Shown here piece by piece: positions 26,727-36,611 of a stretch of 64,000 bases of DNA. The position numbers and the translations under genes are program-made. Each line of letters begins with the position of its first letter. The stretch's first letter is position 1. The notes under the pieces were generated by a model. The model saw only the letters and a program-made list of their open reading frames with translations, had not been told where the DNA came from and did not search any database. Source of the stretch: Sphingobacterium cavernae (GTDB lineage Bacteria > Bacteroidota > Bacteroidia > Sphingobacteriales > Sphingobacteriaceae); NCBI RefSeq assembly GCF_008520265.1, contig NZ_VIQM01000040.1:62001-126000 (forward strand), written 5' to 3'.

Positions 26727-28193
26727 ATGAGAAAAATATATATTGTTAGCCTGCTAACCCTTTTTGGAATCGTAATGACATCTTGCAATAAATGGTTAGA
26801 CTTACAGCCACAAGATGGTATTACAAAAGCAGAATTTTGGAAAACCAAAGAAGATGTGCGTGCAGCTTTGATGGGAATCTATTCAGCGTTGAATGCTGGT
26901 CCTGTCGAGACCAAAATATTTATTTGGGGTGAGTTACGAGCCGATATGGTAGATGTATCTAGTTATGCATTGGACGATTATCGATTAGTTAAGAATTATA
27001 ATATTCTAAGTACAAATGATATCTCTAATTGGGCTGCTATGTACAGTGTGATAAACAGTTGTAATTTGTTAATAGATTTTGCACCAGACGCCAAAACTAG
27101 TGATCCCACTTTCACAGATAGTGAATATAATAGTTATGTGGGTGAAGCATTGACCATTCGAAGTTTATTGTATTTCTATTTGATTCGTACATTTCAGGAA
27201 ATCCCTCTCAAATTAAATGGTTCATACAGAGATACAGATGTACAGAATATAGGTCAAGTAAATTCTGATCGTGTTTTGCATCAATTGGAAGAAGATCTTA
27301 AAAAAGCTCAAGGGTTAGTACCAGATTATCATATTTCCCCAGCCAATAATTTTTCTGTTAATTCTTCCAATACAGGCAGAGTTACAAAACCTGCTGTACA
27401 CATGATGTTGGCGGAATTGTATATGTGGAAAGAGCAGTATGCTGCTGCTGAAGCTGAATTAGACAAAGTGTTGAGCACTAATCGATATCAGTTAATGGGA
27501 CGTATTACAGCTAACTCTTTTGATAATCCGACTTCAGAGACAATCTTCGAAATCAGCCATACAGATTCACGTCCTAATCCGCTTACACCTCTTGTATATG
27601 TAGGTAGAATTCCTTACATCGCTTTGGCTGAAGTCATTGATGTTGATTTCTTTCCACCTAATACTGAAGTTGATACCGATCAGTCAGATAGTCGTGGTGA
27701 AGGTGTGTTATACAGAAGTAATGGGATGATTAGTAAGTACGGCACTGAAAATCCGAGCTATTTTAATTTCCCAATATTCAGAATATCTGATGCAATACTA
27801 CTCAAAGCTGAGGCTGCCGCTGAGCAGGGAAGAGGAACAGAAGCGATACAGCTGCTTAATCAATTGAGAGAAAGTAGAGGAGCATTAGCAGCGAGTAATA
27901 GAGAGGTCAACGAAAACGACTTGGATGATATTGTACTTTTTATTTTCGAAGAGCGAGCACGTGAGTTTTGCTTTGAAGGAAAGCGATGGTTTGATGTTTT
28001 GAGATTAGCCAAAAAGGAGAATTACGGTAATATAGGTGTACTGATTGATGTAGTAACTAAAGTTGTAGATTCTTCTGTACAACAATCTGCATTAAACAAA
28101 GTGAGAGATTCAGATAGTCACTATTTGCCAATTCTAGAAGATGAATTGTTCAAAGATAGTAAGTTGGTTCAGAATCCATTTTATCTAAAATAA
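26727..28193 (+). CDS. SusD/RagB-type outer-membrane lipoprotein (first pair)
   Basis: 488 residues, lipobox ending at C20 (V-M-T-S-C-N-K). The mature start K-W-L-D-L-Q-P-Q-D-G is typical of SusD. Helical TPR-like segments (H-M-M-L-A-E-L-Y-M-W-K-E-Q-Y) and the C-terminal SusD block (I-F-E-E-R-A-R-E-F-C-F-E-G-K-R-W-F-D-V-L-R) are visible. It binds glycan at the cell surface and forms the lid of the preceding SusC. It is followed by two fasciclin lipoprotein genes at gaps of 6 and 15 bp, all in one transcript. Confidence 0.95.
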   Translation: MRKIYIVSLLTLFGIVMTSCNKWLDLQPQDGITKAEFWKTKEDVRAALMGIYSALNAGPVETKIFIWGELRADMVDVSSYALDDYRLVKNYNILSTNDISNWAAMYSVINSCNLLIDFAPDAKTSDPTFTDSEYNSYVGEALTIRSLLYFYLIRTFQEIPLKLNGSYRDTDVQNIGQVNSDRVLHQLEEDLKKAQGLVPDYHISPANNFSVNSSNTGRVTKPAVHMMLAELYMWKEQYAAAEAELDKVLSTNRYQLMGRITANSFDNPTSETIFEISHTDSRPNPLTPLVYVGRIPYIALAEVIDVDFFPPNTEVDTDQSDSRGEGVLYRSNGMISKYGTENPSYFNFPIFRISDAILLKAEAAAEQGRGTEAIQLLNQLRESRGALAASNREVNENDLDDIVLFIFEERAREFCFEGKRWFDVLRLAKKENYGNIGVLIDVVTKVVDSSVQQSALNKVRDSDSHYLPILEDELFKDSKLVQNPFYLK

Positions 28194-28199
28194 ATTGAT

Positions 28200-30008
28200 A
28201 TGAAAAGAGTTTTAAATCAATATTGGATGTACAGTGTATTGACAATATTAGCAGTATTTTTTCTTCAGGCTTGTATGAAAGAGGAATACAAACAGAGTAC
28301 TTCCGAAGAGGTAAATATCACTGGCTATTTGGAGAATAATAAGGAAAACTTTTCTTTATTAATTGACATTCTCTATAAATCAAAGACTGCTGGATTTTTA
28401 GGTGCGTATGGTACATACACCATGTTTGCTCCTACAAATGATGGGGTGACCGAATGGATGAAAAGCAAAGGAAAATCTAATGTTTCGGATTTTACGGAAG
28501 CAGAATTGGTTGATTTTGTCAAATACCATGTTGTACGAGATACAGTAGGTACCACTAGATTTACCGATGGTAAAATAAAATCACCTACATTATTTGGTGA
28601 ATATTTATTTACAGATGTAGCGAATCAAACATTCCGTATCAATAAACATGCTTTTGTTACCAAAAGTAATATCCAGACAGGTAATGGACTTGTGCATATT
28701 ATTGATAAAGTATTGACACCACCGGATCTAAGTTTAGCGGAGATGATTGAGAAAGATACGCGTTATTCCATCTTCACCCAAGCATTGAAAGAGACAGGAT
28801 TTTATGATACATTGTATTTTAAAAGAGGAAATACTGTACCTGTTGAGAAACGTTTTCAAACAGTCATCGTTGAATCTGATTCTTTATTAAAGGCGCAAGG
28901 AATCAATGATTACGCCGCATTCAAATCTCGCTATTCGCATCTAAATAATCCAAAAAATCCACAAGACAGTCTTTGGCTGTATATGGCATACCACATCATG
29001 AATGATGGTAAATTTTTGGAGGACATCATTCAGTCTATGTCTTTGTACACGTTAGCACCAAAAGAAATTATAAGTACCAAATTCGAAAATTCGAAAATAT
29101 TATTGAACGAAGATATATTCAATGGAGTATTAGAGCCAGGTGCTGAATTAAATCGTAGTAGGTCTGACGTCCAAGCATCTAATGGTGTCTTACATGAGAC
29201 GAAGGATGCCTTTAGAATCAAGGTGAGACAACAAGTTCCTGTTTATTTTGATGTAGCGTCTTCTCCAGAACTGGTATCGGCATTAGGCGGTGCTTACCGC
29301 AATAGACGTGTATCACTGATTGCAAATGATAAGCCTATAGCCAATTCATTTACATTCTTACCACTAAATGTAAGCACATTGGCTACTAATAGTTATGGAA
29401 TTTCAGCTATCAATGATAAGAGACCATATGTAAACGGTGACTTTTTAGACTTGACATTAAGCTGGACTAGTGCTGCACGTGCACAAAGTTTTGAAATTAA
29501 GACACCATTCTTGGTTAAAGGAAGATATAAAGTATGGGTTTGTTATGTGCAAAATGGTAATGCTGCAACTTTGCAAGCGACATTCAATCCTGGCAAAGCG
29601 GATGAACAAGTGCTGCCAAATCTTGTCATGCTGAATCAATCCTTGAATGGGGGATCAGGAGTCAGCACTACAGTATTACGTGATGATCCAAATGCAGACA
29701 ATTTATTACTAGCGCAAGGTTATAAACGCTATTATGCGACTGTAGGCGATTACAATCCTAATGGTATTACGCAAAATTTAAGACCTAAAGATGGCGACGG
29801 TACGTTGAATATTGGTCGTTTAGTCGGCACTATCAATGTCGAAACGACAGATAGACATACATTGAGATTTACTGCTGTAGCTGAACCTAGATGGCAAAGT
29901 AATGCAGTATGGTTGGATATGATTCATTTTATACCAGCTGATGATCCAGAACAGATTTATCCAAGATTCCACCACTATCCAGGAGAATTATTCTATAGAC
30001 CACAATAA
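28200..30008 (+). CDS. Fasciclin domain lipoprotein with unique C-terminal module
   Basis: 602 residues, lipobox ending at C25 (F-L-Q-A-C-M-K). A clear FAS1 domain spans about 38-175 (Y-T-M-F-A-P-T-N-D-G-V, V-H-I-I-D-K-V-L), a second, weaker one about 180-340 (A-S-N-G-V-L-H-E). The last ~250 residues are beta-rich with no motif I can name, containing F-E-I-K-T-P-F-L-V-K-G-R-Y-K-V-W-V and ending in a galactose-binding-like region; this could be the carbohydrate-binding part. It follows the first SusD by 6 bp. A surface glycan-binding or scaffolding role is inferred. Confidence 0.82.
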   Translation: MKRVLNQYWMYSVLTILAVFFLQACMKEEYKQSTSEEVNITGYLENNKENFSLLIDILYKSKTAGFLGAYGTYTMFAPTNDGVTEWMKSKGKSNVSDFTEAELVDFVKYHVVRDTVGTTRFTDGKIKSPTLFGEYLFTDVANQTFRINKHAFVTKSNIQTGNGLVHIIDKVLTPPDLSLAEMIEKDTRYSIFTQALKETGFYDTLYFKRGNTVPVEKRFQTVIVESDSLLKAQGINDYAAFKSRYSHLNNPKNPQDSLWLYMAYHIMNDGKFLEDIIQSMSLYTLAPKEIISTKFENSKILLNEDIFNGVLEPGAELNRSRSDVQASNGVLHETKDAFRIKVRQQVPVYFDVASSPELVSALGGAYRNRRVSLIANDKPIANSFTFLPLNVSTLATNSYGISAINDKRPYVNGDFLDLTLSWTSAARAQSFEIKTPFLVKGRYKVWVCYVQNGNAATLQATFNPGKADEQVLPNLVMLNQSLNGGSGVSTTVLRDDPNADNLLLAQGYKRYYATVGDYNPNGITQNLRPKDGDGTLNIGRLVGTINVETTDRHTLRFTAVAEPRWQSNAVWLDMIHFIPADDPEQIYPRFHHYPGELFYRPQ

Positions 30009-30023
30009 TAGATTTACGTAAGC

Positions 30024-31484
30024 ATGAAGAAAATTTTAAAATATTTAATGCCGATACTTTGTGTTTGTCTAGCCAGTTGCAGTGACAAATGGGAAGAACA
30101 TTTTGGTAGTGACGGAAATAATTCGCAGTTGAATTTATTTGAAATAATTTCGACCACTTCAGACTACAGTTCTTTTGCAGATCTATTGCAAAAATCTGGC
30201 TATGCTGATCACTTGAAAGCGTCTAAGAATTATACGGTACTTATACCGACAAATGATGCGATTAATGCAGTAAAGAATGAATATAATTTTAATGACACTG
30301 CTGTAGTACGCAGTTTTGTAGGCTATCATATTATTAATTCCATTTACGGAGTTAATGATAATTCGGATACTATTAAAGCGCAAAATTTCAGAAATAAATT
30401 TGTTGAGTTTACACGCGGATCATTCGATGGTGTAATACCATCATCAAAAAATTTAACGGCTAGTAACGGATTGTATCATGTTATTGGTCAACCTCTGAAA
30501 CCATTAAGCAGTATATATAATTTAGTATTGCAAGAATTTGGCAATACTAAACAAGTAGAGGCTATATTATCATTTGATACAGCTTATGTAGAGAATGGGG
30601 AGACTTTGTATAAAACAAGTCCAGCTTGGGTGTCTGAGGTACGTCGAAATATGACAACGGAAAATAGGAAGTATACATACTTTGTCGTAGATGATGCCGT
30701 ATTTGAATCGGAGTATACGAAGTTATATCCCTATTTTAAAACCAATTACGAAGAAGGTAATACCCATCGACCAGATAGTACGACCACTTATTTTGCTAAA
30801 AAATTCTTGTTAAGAGATTTTATTGTTGAAGGCGATTTATTAGAGAATGAATTAACGCAGGAATTAACGACTATCAGTGGAACAAAATTTACAATCCCAG
30901 CTGGGAGTGTAATAGCACGACACAAAACAAGTAATGGTGTGGTGTACAGAATCAAGAACATCAATTTTGACATTGCGAATCAGATTAAAGAAAAAGTAGT
31001 ATTGGGTGTCAATCCGATTGGCTATAAGCAATCCGACAAACGTGGCAATACTTATTTCAGAGACAAAAGAGATACGCTAGGGAATTTATACAATGATATT
31101 GAAGTTCATGGGCATGGTGTAACAGCATTTTATGTTAAATACCGGGCTACAGCTATGAATGTGGTGAAATATAAAGTGTATGGAAGAGCGATTATGGGAT
31201 TATTTGGAGATCCGCAAACTGCAGCTTTTTCACAGTATGTACACTTCTTAAATCCTGCGCTTACCTCTGCAAATGAGGTTGATTTATACAAAAAATCAGT
31301 AATCAATCACCTAGGAAATAGCGACACTCGTTTCAAATTTGACGTGCAACCGCTGAATCATAATGAAGTGTATTTGGGCGAAGTAACACAAGACAATTTT
31401 GGAAACTTACCCCTTATTGTAATGTCTAACGGCACCGGACCTATTATTTTGGAATATTTACGATTTGTTCCTGTTATTCAATAA
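30024..31484 (+). CDS. Fasciclin domain lipoprotein, shorter paralogue
   Basis: 486 residues, lipobox ending at C19 (C-L-A-S-C-S-D). The mature N-terminus D-K-W-E-E-H-F is a feature I associate with fasciclin/SusCD-linked lipoproteins of Bacteroidota. A FAS1 domain is at about 38-165 (Y-T-V-L-I-P-T-N-D-A-I), with a degenerate second one at about 170-325 (T-S-N-G-V-V-Y-R-I-K-N). The last ~150 residues parallel the C-terminal module of the preceding gene in placement (E-V-H-G-H-G-V-T-A-F-Y-V-K-Y). It lies 10 bp upstream of the second SusC, so it bridges the two SusCD pairs in one operon. Confidence 0.82.
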   Translation: MKKILKYLMPILCVCLASCSDKWEEHFGSDGNNSQLNLFEIISTTSDYSSFADLLQKSGYADHLKASKNYTVLIPTNDAINAVKNEYNFNDTAVVRSFVGYHIINSIYGVNDNSDTIKAQNFRNKFVEFTRGSFDGVIPSSKNLTASNGLYHVIGQPLKPLSSIYNLVLQEFGNTKQVEAILSFDTAYVENGETLYKTSPAWVSEVRRNMTTENRKYTYFVVDDAVFESEYTKLYPYFKTNYEEGNTHRPDSTTTYFAKKFLLRDFIVEGDLLENELTQELTTISGTKFTIPAGSVIARHKTSNGVVYRIKNINFDIANQIKEKVVLGVNPIGYKQSDKRGNTYFRDKRDTLGNLYNDIEVHGHGVTAFYVKYRATAMNVVKYKVYGRAIMGLFGDPQTAAFSQYVHFLNPALTSANEVDLYKKSVINHLGNSDTRFKFDVQPLNHNEVYLGEVTQDNFGNLPLIVMSNGTGPIILEYLRFVPVIQ

Positions 31485-31493
31485 TCTATACGC

Positions 31494-34400
31494 ATGATAA
31501 AGTTTAATAATATTTTTAATTTAAAGATTACGACGTTTTGCCTACTAGCGAGTGTGCATGCTGTATCTGCGTACAGTCAAAATAAACAAGCTACAAATGT
31601 GTCCGTGCAACAAACGAAATCGGTGAAAGGTGTAGTGATAGATAGCCGAACTAATAAACCTGTAGTGGGAGCACGTATTACCTATGGTAAAGCCGTGGCT
31701 AAATTGACCGACACCAACGGAGCTTTTGAATTGAATGTTAATAATAGTTGGGCTGTTATTCAAGTCTCAATGGATGGCTATGTGGAGAAGTCTGTTCCTG
31801 TATTATTTGATCAGGCTATGCAGATTAAAATCTATCCTGTTGGTTACAATTCAAATTTTGAGTCTACCGAAACAGTTTTTGGAGATAATAGTGTCCTATT
31901 TGCGGCAGGTTCCATTCAAAAAGCTACGATCAACGCATGGGAACAAAATTCAGAGACTATTACAAGTTATTTGCAAGGTAAATTATCTGGTGTAAATGTT
32001 GTTCGTAAATCAGGAACTCCAAGTATGGGGGCTAATCTATTTATTCGTAACATCGGTTCGCTATATGCGCAAAATCAACCTTTATATATCGTAGATGGTG
32101 TCGTATATAATGCTGAGATGTTGACGCCGTCAATTACGTCAGGACATGAGAATAATCCACTTCAACATATCGATATTCGCGATATTCAGGATGTCACTAT
32201 ATTGAAAGATGCTGTATCAACGGCTATATATGGTGCTAGGGCAGCCAATGGTATTGTGGTGATTAATACGACACATGCCAAGGAACTTGCAACAAAGATC
32301 GATCTACAAGTTAGCACGGGTTATAATTTCAGACCCAAAGCTATTCCGATGATGAAATCTTACAATTACAGAAGTTACTTGAATGATGTATTAGCTACTT
32401 CGCCGTTTACAGGAGAAGAAATCGGAGCTATGCCATTCAATAATGATAATCCCAATTTCTTACAATATCCAGTTTATCACAACGAGACAAATTGGCAAAA
32501 CGAGGTTTTAAAAAATTCTTTAGATCAAAATTATTTTCTGCGTGTAACCGGTGGTGATAACATCGCAAACTATGCTTTGTCTGTAGGTTACAATAACGAA
32601 AAAGGTATTATCGATAATACGAACCAAAATAGGTATTCAGCTCGATTTAACGGTGATATGCGTTTAGCACAGAAATTGTCCGCAAGGACTAATATTTCCG
32701 TGGGCTACGGACAACAAGGGTTAAAAGATCAGGGCTTATCTCCTAAAACAAACCCTATCTTTTTGTCGATGATGAAAGCACCATTTTTGAATACACATGA
32801 TTTGGCTGCAGATGGAACCGTTTCGCCGAATTACGCTGAAGCAGATTATTTCGGGTATTCAAATCCTATGCAATTGGTATTTAATGGTATTAATAATAAG
32901 AAAGCTTATCGTTTTCACGGATCCATCAACTTTGATTATAACTTCAATAATGAATTGACATTGAGTAATCTTACTGCCGTGACTTATGATAAATCGCAAG
33001 AGGATTTCTTTATTCCTAAAAAGGGCGTAGCTAAGGATACGGTTAATAATATGGAAGTATTCAGTAGATTGGGAACGCAAGTGGGGAGATATTATAGCAT
33101 TTCCAATGACATACGTCTTGAATTTAAAAAGGAATACGACACTGAATTCAAGATTCAAGCAATAGGAGGATTCAGGTATCAGCAACACGATGCAGAACAA
33201 GATTATGCTTTAGGTTTTAATTCGGCTACGGATCATTTGGTAAGTATTGGTAATTCAACAGCTTCTTCGCGTAGCTATGGCGGATATATTGGCAAATGGG
33301 CAAACCAAACGGGATATGCCTTGTCGAATTTCACTTTTAGAAATCGTTACATTTTTAATGCTTCCCTTTCCTTGGATGGTTCCTCACGATTTGGAAATAA
33401 AGTGACTCAGGGTGTTCAGTTAAATGGTCATAAATATGCTGTGTTTCCTGCAATAGGTGCAGCTTGGATTGTCTCAAATGAGAATTTCCTGAAAAATAGC
33501 CAGGTTTTGGATCTTGCTAAATTAAGAGTAAGCTACGGAATAGTGGGTAATGATGATATTGGCAACTTTAATGCTAGAGATAGTTATGTATCCCAAAACT
33601 TCTTAGGTGTACAAGGTCTAGTACGCAATGGTGTTTCGAATCCTTATTTGCAATGGGAGAATGTAGAGAAAATTAATGCTGGTTTGGATTTATCTTTTGC
33701 ACAAGAGCGTTTTAATGTTTCTGTAGATGTATATAGAAATCGCACAAAAGATATGTTAGCCTATAACCGCGGAAATGTAGTTTCTGGAGTAAATTATTAT
33801 TTGTTTAATAATGGAAGTTTGGATGTGAAAGGTGTAGATGCTTCGGTATTTGGAAGAATTGTAGACTCCAAAGTGAAATGGGATGCAGCACTAACCATTA
33901 GCCATACGAAAGCTTCTATCTACGATATTCCAGAGACAATGTACACGGAATACGCAGGCGGAACGATGATTACCAAAATAGGAGAATCCCCAAATGCTTT
34001 CTACGGCTACACGTTCGAAGGGGTTTACAGTACAGCTGCAGAAGCGGCAGCTGCTGGATTAGGTGTACTTAATACTGCGGGTGAAAAAATTCTTTTCGGA
34101 GCTGGTGATGCTAAATTCACAGATCGTAATGGAGATAAGATAATTGACGATAACGATAAAACTATTATTGGTAATCCATCACCAAATTTATACGGAGGTT
34201 TGAATAATACCATCACGTATAAAAACTGGAAATTTGGAGCTTTAATTACGCATTCGTTAGGAAATGATATCTATAACTATACGAGATCACAGTTAGAATC
34301 AGGTAGTAATTTTTACAACCAAACAGAATTATTAAACAACAGATGGAAGGCTGAAGGACAGGTGACAACTGTACCTAAAGCATCGTACAATGATCCAATG

Positions 34401-34670
34401 GGAAATGCACGATTTTCAGATCGCTGGATTGAAGATGGATCGTATCTAAGATTGAGACAGGTGTCGGCGGAATATTTATTCCCTGTTGATAAAGCAATAA
34501 TCAAATATGTAAGGATTTATGGTACAGCGAATAATCTATTCACATTTTCGAAGTATTTAGGTTATGATCCTGAGTTTGCTCAATCCGCAAATATTTTCCA
34601 TCAAGGTATTGATGTTACGCTAGAGCCTCAATTTAGATCATTCCAATTCGGAGTACGTTTAGGGTTATAA
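31494..34670 (+). CDS. SusC/RagA-type TonB-dependent transporter (second pair)
   Basis: 1058 residues with an N-terminal signal sequence (cleavage near S-A-Y-S-Q). The regulatory-like domain (G-V-V-I-D-S-R-T-N-K-P-V-V-G-A-R) is followed by a plug with L-Q-G-K-L-S-G-V-N, I-R-N-I-G-S-L-Y and L-K-D-A-V-S-T-A-I-Y-G-A-R-A-A-N-G, then the barrel ending in F-G-V-R-L-G-L. It differs clearly from the first SusC of the same operon, so it probably takes a different oligomer or works with different lipoproteins. SusD follows after 4 bp. Confidence 0.95.
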   Translation: MIKFNNIFNLKITTFCLLASVHAVSAYSQNKQATNVSVQQTKSVKGVVIDSRTNKPVVGARITYGKAVAKLTDTNGAFELNVNNSWAVIQVSMDGYVEKSVPVLFDQAMQIKIYPVGYNSNFESTETVFGDNSVLFAAGSIQKATINAWEQNSETITSYLQGKLSGVNVVRKSGTPSMGANLFIRNIGSLYAQNQPLYIVDGVVYNAEMLTPSITSGHENNPLQHIDIRDIQDVTILKDAVSTAIYGARAANGIVVINTTHAKELATKIDLQVSTGYNFRPKAIPMMKSYNYRSYLNDVLATSPFTGEEIGAMPFNNDNPNFLQYPVYHNETNWQNEVLKNSLDQNYFLRVTGGDNIANYALSVGYNNEKGIIDNTNQNRYSARFNGDMRLAQKLSARTNISVGYGQQGLKDQGLSPKTNPIFLSMMKAPFLNTHDLAADGTVSPNYAEADYFGYSNPMQLVFNGINNKKAYRFHGSINFDYNFNNELTLSNLTAVTYDKSQEDFFIPKKGVAKDTVNNMEVFSRLGTQVGRYYSISNDIRLEFKKEYDTEFKIQAIGGFRYQQHDAEQDYALGFNSATDHLVSIGNSTASSRSYGGYIGKWANQTGYALSNFTFRNRYIFNASLSLDGSSRFGNKVTQGVQLNGHKYAVFPAIGAAWIVSNENFLKNSQVLDLAKLRVSYGIVGNDDIGNFNARDSYVSQNFLGVQGLVRNGVSNPYLQWENVEKINAGLDLSFAQERFNVSVDVYRNRTKDMLAYNRGNVVSGVNYYLFNNGSLDVKGVDASVFGRIVDSKVKWDAALTISHTKASIYDIPETMYTEYAGGTMITKIGESPNAFYGYTFEGVYSTAAEAAAAGLGVLNTAGEKILFGAGDAKFTDRNGDKIIDDNDKTIIGNPSPNLYGGLNNTITYKNWKFGALITHSLGNDIYNYTRSQLESGSNFYNQTELLNNRWKAEGQVTTVPKASYNDPMGNARFSDRWIEDGSYLRLRQVSAEYLFPVDKAIIKYVRIYGTANNLFTFSKYLGYDPEFAQSANIFHQGIDVTLEPQFRSFQFGVRLGL

Positions 34671-34674
34671 TATT

Positions 34675-36519
34675 ATGAATATGATAAGATTTTCGAAAAG
34701 TTTTTTAATAGGTACAGTTTGTATCAGTATACTTGCCATTTCGTGTAGTAAAACCTTGGATCTGCACCCCGAGGACAAATTGGATCAATCGTTAATGTAC
34801 AATACATTAGCGGATGCAGATGCAGCTGTATTGGGGATATATGGTCAGTTTGCGTCCCTGGGAGACAAATACATTTTATGGAATGAGCTTCGCGCAGATT
34901 TGGTAGATGTGACACGTAATGCTAATCCTTATTTACAGCAATTATCCAATCACGAAGTTGCTGCAGGTAACCCTTATGCGGACCCATCCTTATTTTATAA
35001 AGTTATATTTAGTTGTAATGACGCGTTGCATAATTTTAAAATTATGCAGCAGCAAGGCAAATTATCAAATATAGAGTTTGAGCAGCGTTATTCAGATATT
35101 ATGGTTCTAAGAACCTGGTTGTATCTACAATTAGGAATACATTTTGGCGAAATTCCATATATCGACACCAATATTGAAGACGTCACGCAGATTAAAGATT
35201 TAAACACTATTCAAAAGACTAAATTTTCTGATCTTATAGATCAATTAATAAATGACGTAAAGGATCTTCCTTATACAGAATATTTCGCATATCCTGCTGG
35301 AGCGTCTCTGTTATTCACTACAGACGGGTACATTACAAATAAAGTATTTGCAAACAAACCGCATATCATAGGTGAATTATACCTGTGGAAAGGAAATTAT
35401 TTGGAAGCTGCTCGTTGGTACAAAAAATTGTTAGGTGCAGAAGATAATAATTCAAATATAGGTCAACAATTCAACCATAACCGCGTGGGCTGGTATGATA
35501 GCGCAGATGCAAATATACAAGTTTCCTTTGCTCGCGCTCAAGAGGGTTCCTCATTGGTAAATTCACTTACCGAGGGTTGGCGCAGTTTATTTGCACTTCC
35601 AAATACCAATAGGCATTGGAATACAGAATGGAATTGGGCTATACCTTACCATAATTCTTTTGCTCCGGGCAATCCGTTTATTGAATTAGCTTCCAAAGAA
35701 GGTAAATATCAAATAAGACCCGCACAACATATCATGGATGTATGGGATAGCAAGACGAATATCAACGGGATTCCTTGGGACGCACGTGGAAAAATGTCTT
35801 ATACAATAGATAATTCGGGTGATCCTGTCATAACGAAGTACACGGATAATTCAAGTGCTAAATTGACACTTCTTAATAAAGGTGGTCAATGGAATATTGC
35901 GCGAGCTGCTGGTGCACATTTACGCTTTGCTGAGGCAGCTAACCGTGATGGTGAAGGTCGTATTGCGTATGCATTATTAAACAACGGTATTAAATCGGCG
36001 TTTTATTATGGTGCATTTAACTCCAATGGAACATTGGCTCCAGCAAGCTTTTTTGAATTAGAATCTCAAATTTCACATAAAGGCTTCGGTGCAAATCGTG
36101 TTATGTATTCAGAATCATCGCCTTATCATTTCGATGCGCGTGATAATCAATATATTGTTAGAGGAGTTTGGTACCGTAATGTGGGAGTAAGAGGAAGAGC
36201 TATGCTTCCAGCTATTGATTTTCCAGGGGTTAAATTCGGGCCTGGTACAGCAAATAATTATGGTTCGATGATGGTGGAATACAATGTTCCAATTGAAGAT
36301 TTGGAAGATAAGATCATAGAAGAAGCAGCATTAGAATTGGCCTTTGAAGGCGGAAGATGGTCTGATTTGGTACGAATTGCGCGTCGAAGAAACGATGCTT
36401 CTTTCTTAGCAAATAAAGTATACGAAAAGCTTAACAAAGCGAATAATCCGAAAGCAGCCCAAGTAAGAGCAAAGCTTATGGATATGAATAATTGGTATTT
36501 GCCTTTCAAGATTCAATAA
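34675..36519 (+). CDS. SusD/RagB-type outer-membrane lipoprotein (second pair)
   Basis: 614 residues, lipobox ending at C24 (L-A-I-S-C-S-K). Mature start K-T-L-D-L-H-P-E-D-K and the C-terminal E-A-A-L-E-L-A-F-E-G-G-R-W-S-D-L-V-R-I block identify SusD. It is longer than the first SusD by about 125 residues, mostly in the middle (after W-K-G-N-Y-L-E-A-A-R-W-Y). An ATG two codons downstream is an equal alternative start. An intrinsic terminator 22 bp after the stop probably ends the seven-gene fasciclin/SusCD operon. Confidence 0.95.
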   Translation: MNMIRFSKSFLIGTVCISILAISCSKTLDLHPEDKLDQSLMYNTLADADAAVLGIYGQFASLGDKYILWNELRADLVDVTRNANPYLQQLSNHEVAAGNPYADPSLFYKVIFSCNDALHNFKIMQQQGKLSNIEFEQRYSDIMVLRTWLYLQLGIHFGEIPYIDTNIEDVTQIKDLNTIQKTKFSDLIDQLINDVKDLPYTEYFAYPAGASLLFTTDGYITNKVFANKPHIIGELYLWKGNYLEAARWYKKLLGAEDNNSNIGQQFNHNRVGWYDSADANIQVSFARAQEGSSLVNSLTEGWRSLFALPNTNRHWNTEWNWAIPYHNSFAPGNPFIELASKEGKYQIRPAQHIMDVWDSKTNINGIPWDARGKMSYTIDNSGDPVITKYTDNSSAKLTLLNKGGQWNIARAAGAHLRFAEAANRDGEGRIAYALLNNGIKSAFYYGAFNSNGTLAPASFFELESQISHKGFGANRVMYSESSPYHFDARDNQYIVRGVWYRNVGVRGRAMLPAIDFPGVKFGPGTANNYGSMMVEYNVPIEDLEDKIIEEAALELAFEGGRWSDLVRIARRRNDASFLANKVYEKLNKANNPKAAQVRAKLMDMNNWYLPFKIQ

Positions 36520-36540
36520 TTCTTTTTATAAAATCTACTA

Positions 36541-36574
36541 AAAATCTGAGCCTTAAAATAGGTTCAGATTTTTT
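36541..36574 (+). terminator. Terminator after the double SusCD operon
   Basis: The left arm at 36541-36552 pairs with the right arm at 36561-36572 (one G-T pair) and merges into a T-run. It lies between the second SusD and the GH115 gene, which argues against a GH115 start inside SusD. Confidence 0.7.
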
Positions 36575-36611
36575 GTCGTTCAGACTTCACCTCATTATGT
36601 ATACTATGCCG

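Noticed and set aside
36561-36583. Direct repeat GTTCAGA upstream of GH115 as an operator
   Set aside because: One copy is the right arm of the terminator, and no related pair occurs elsewhere.
36492-36611. Upstream extension of the GH115 frame starting inside the second SusD gene
   Set aside because: It overlaps SusD, crosses a terminator hairpin, and the signal peptide begins only at the ATG at 36612.
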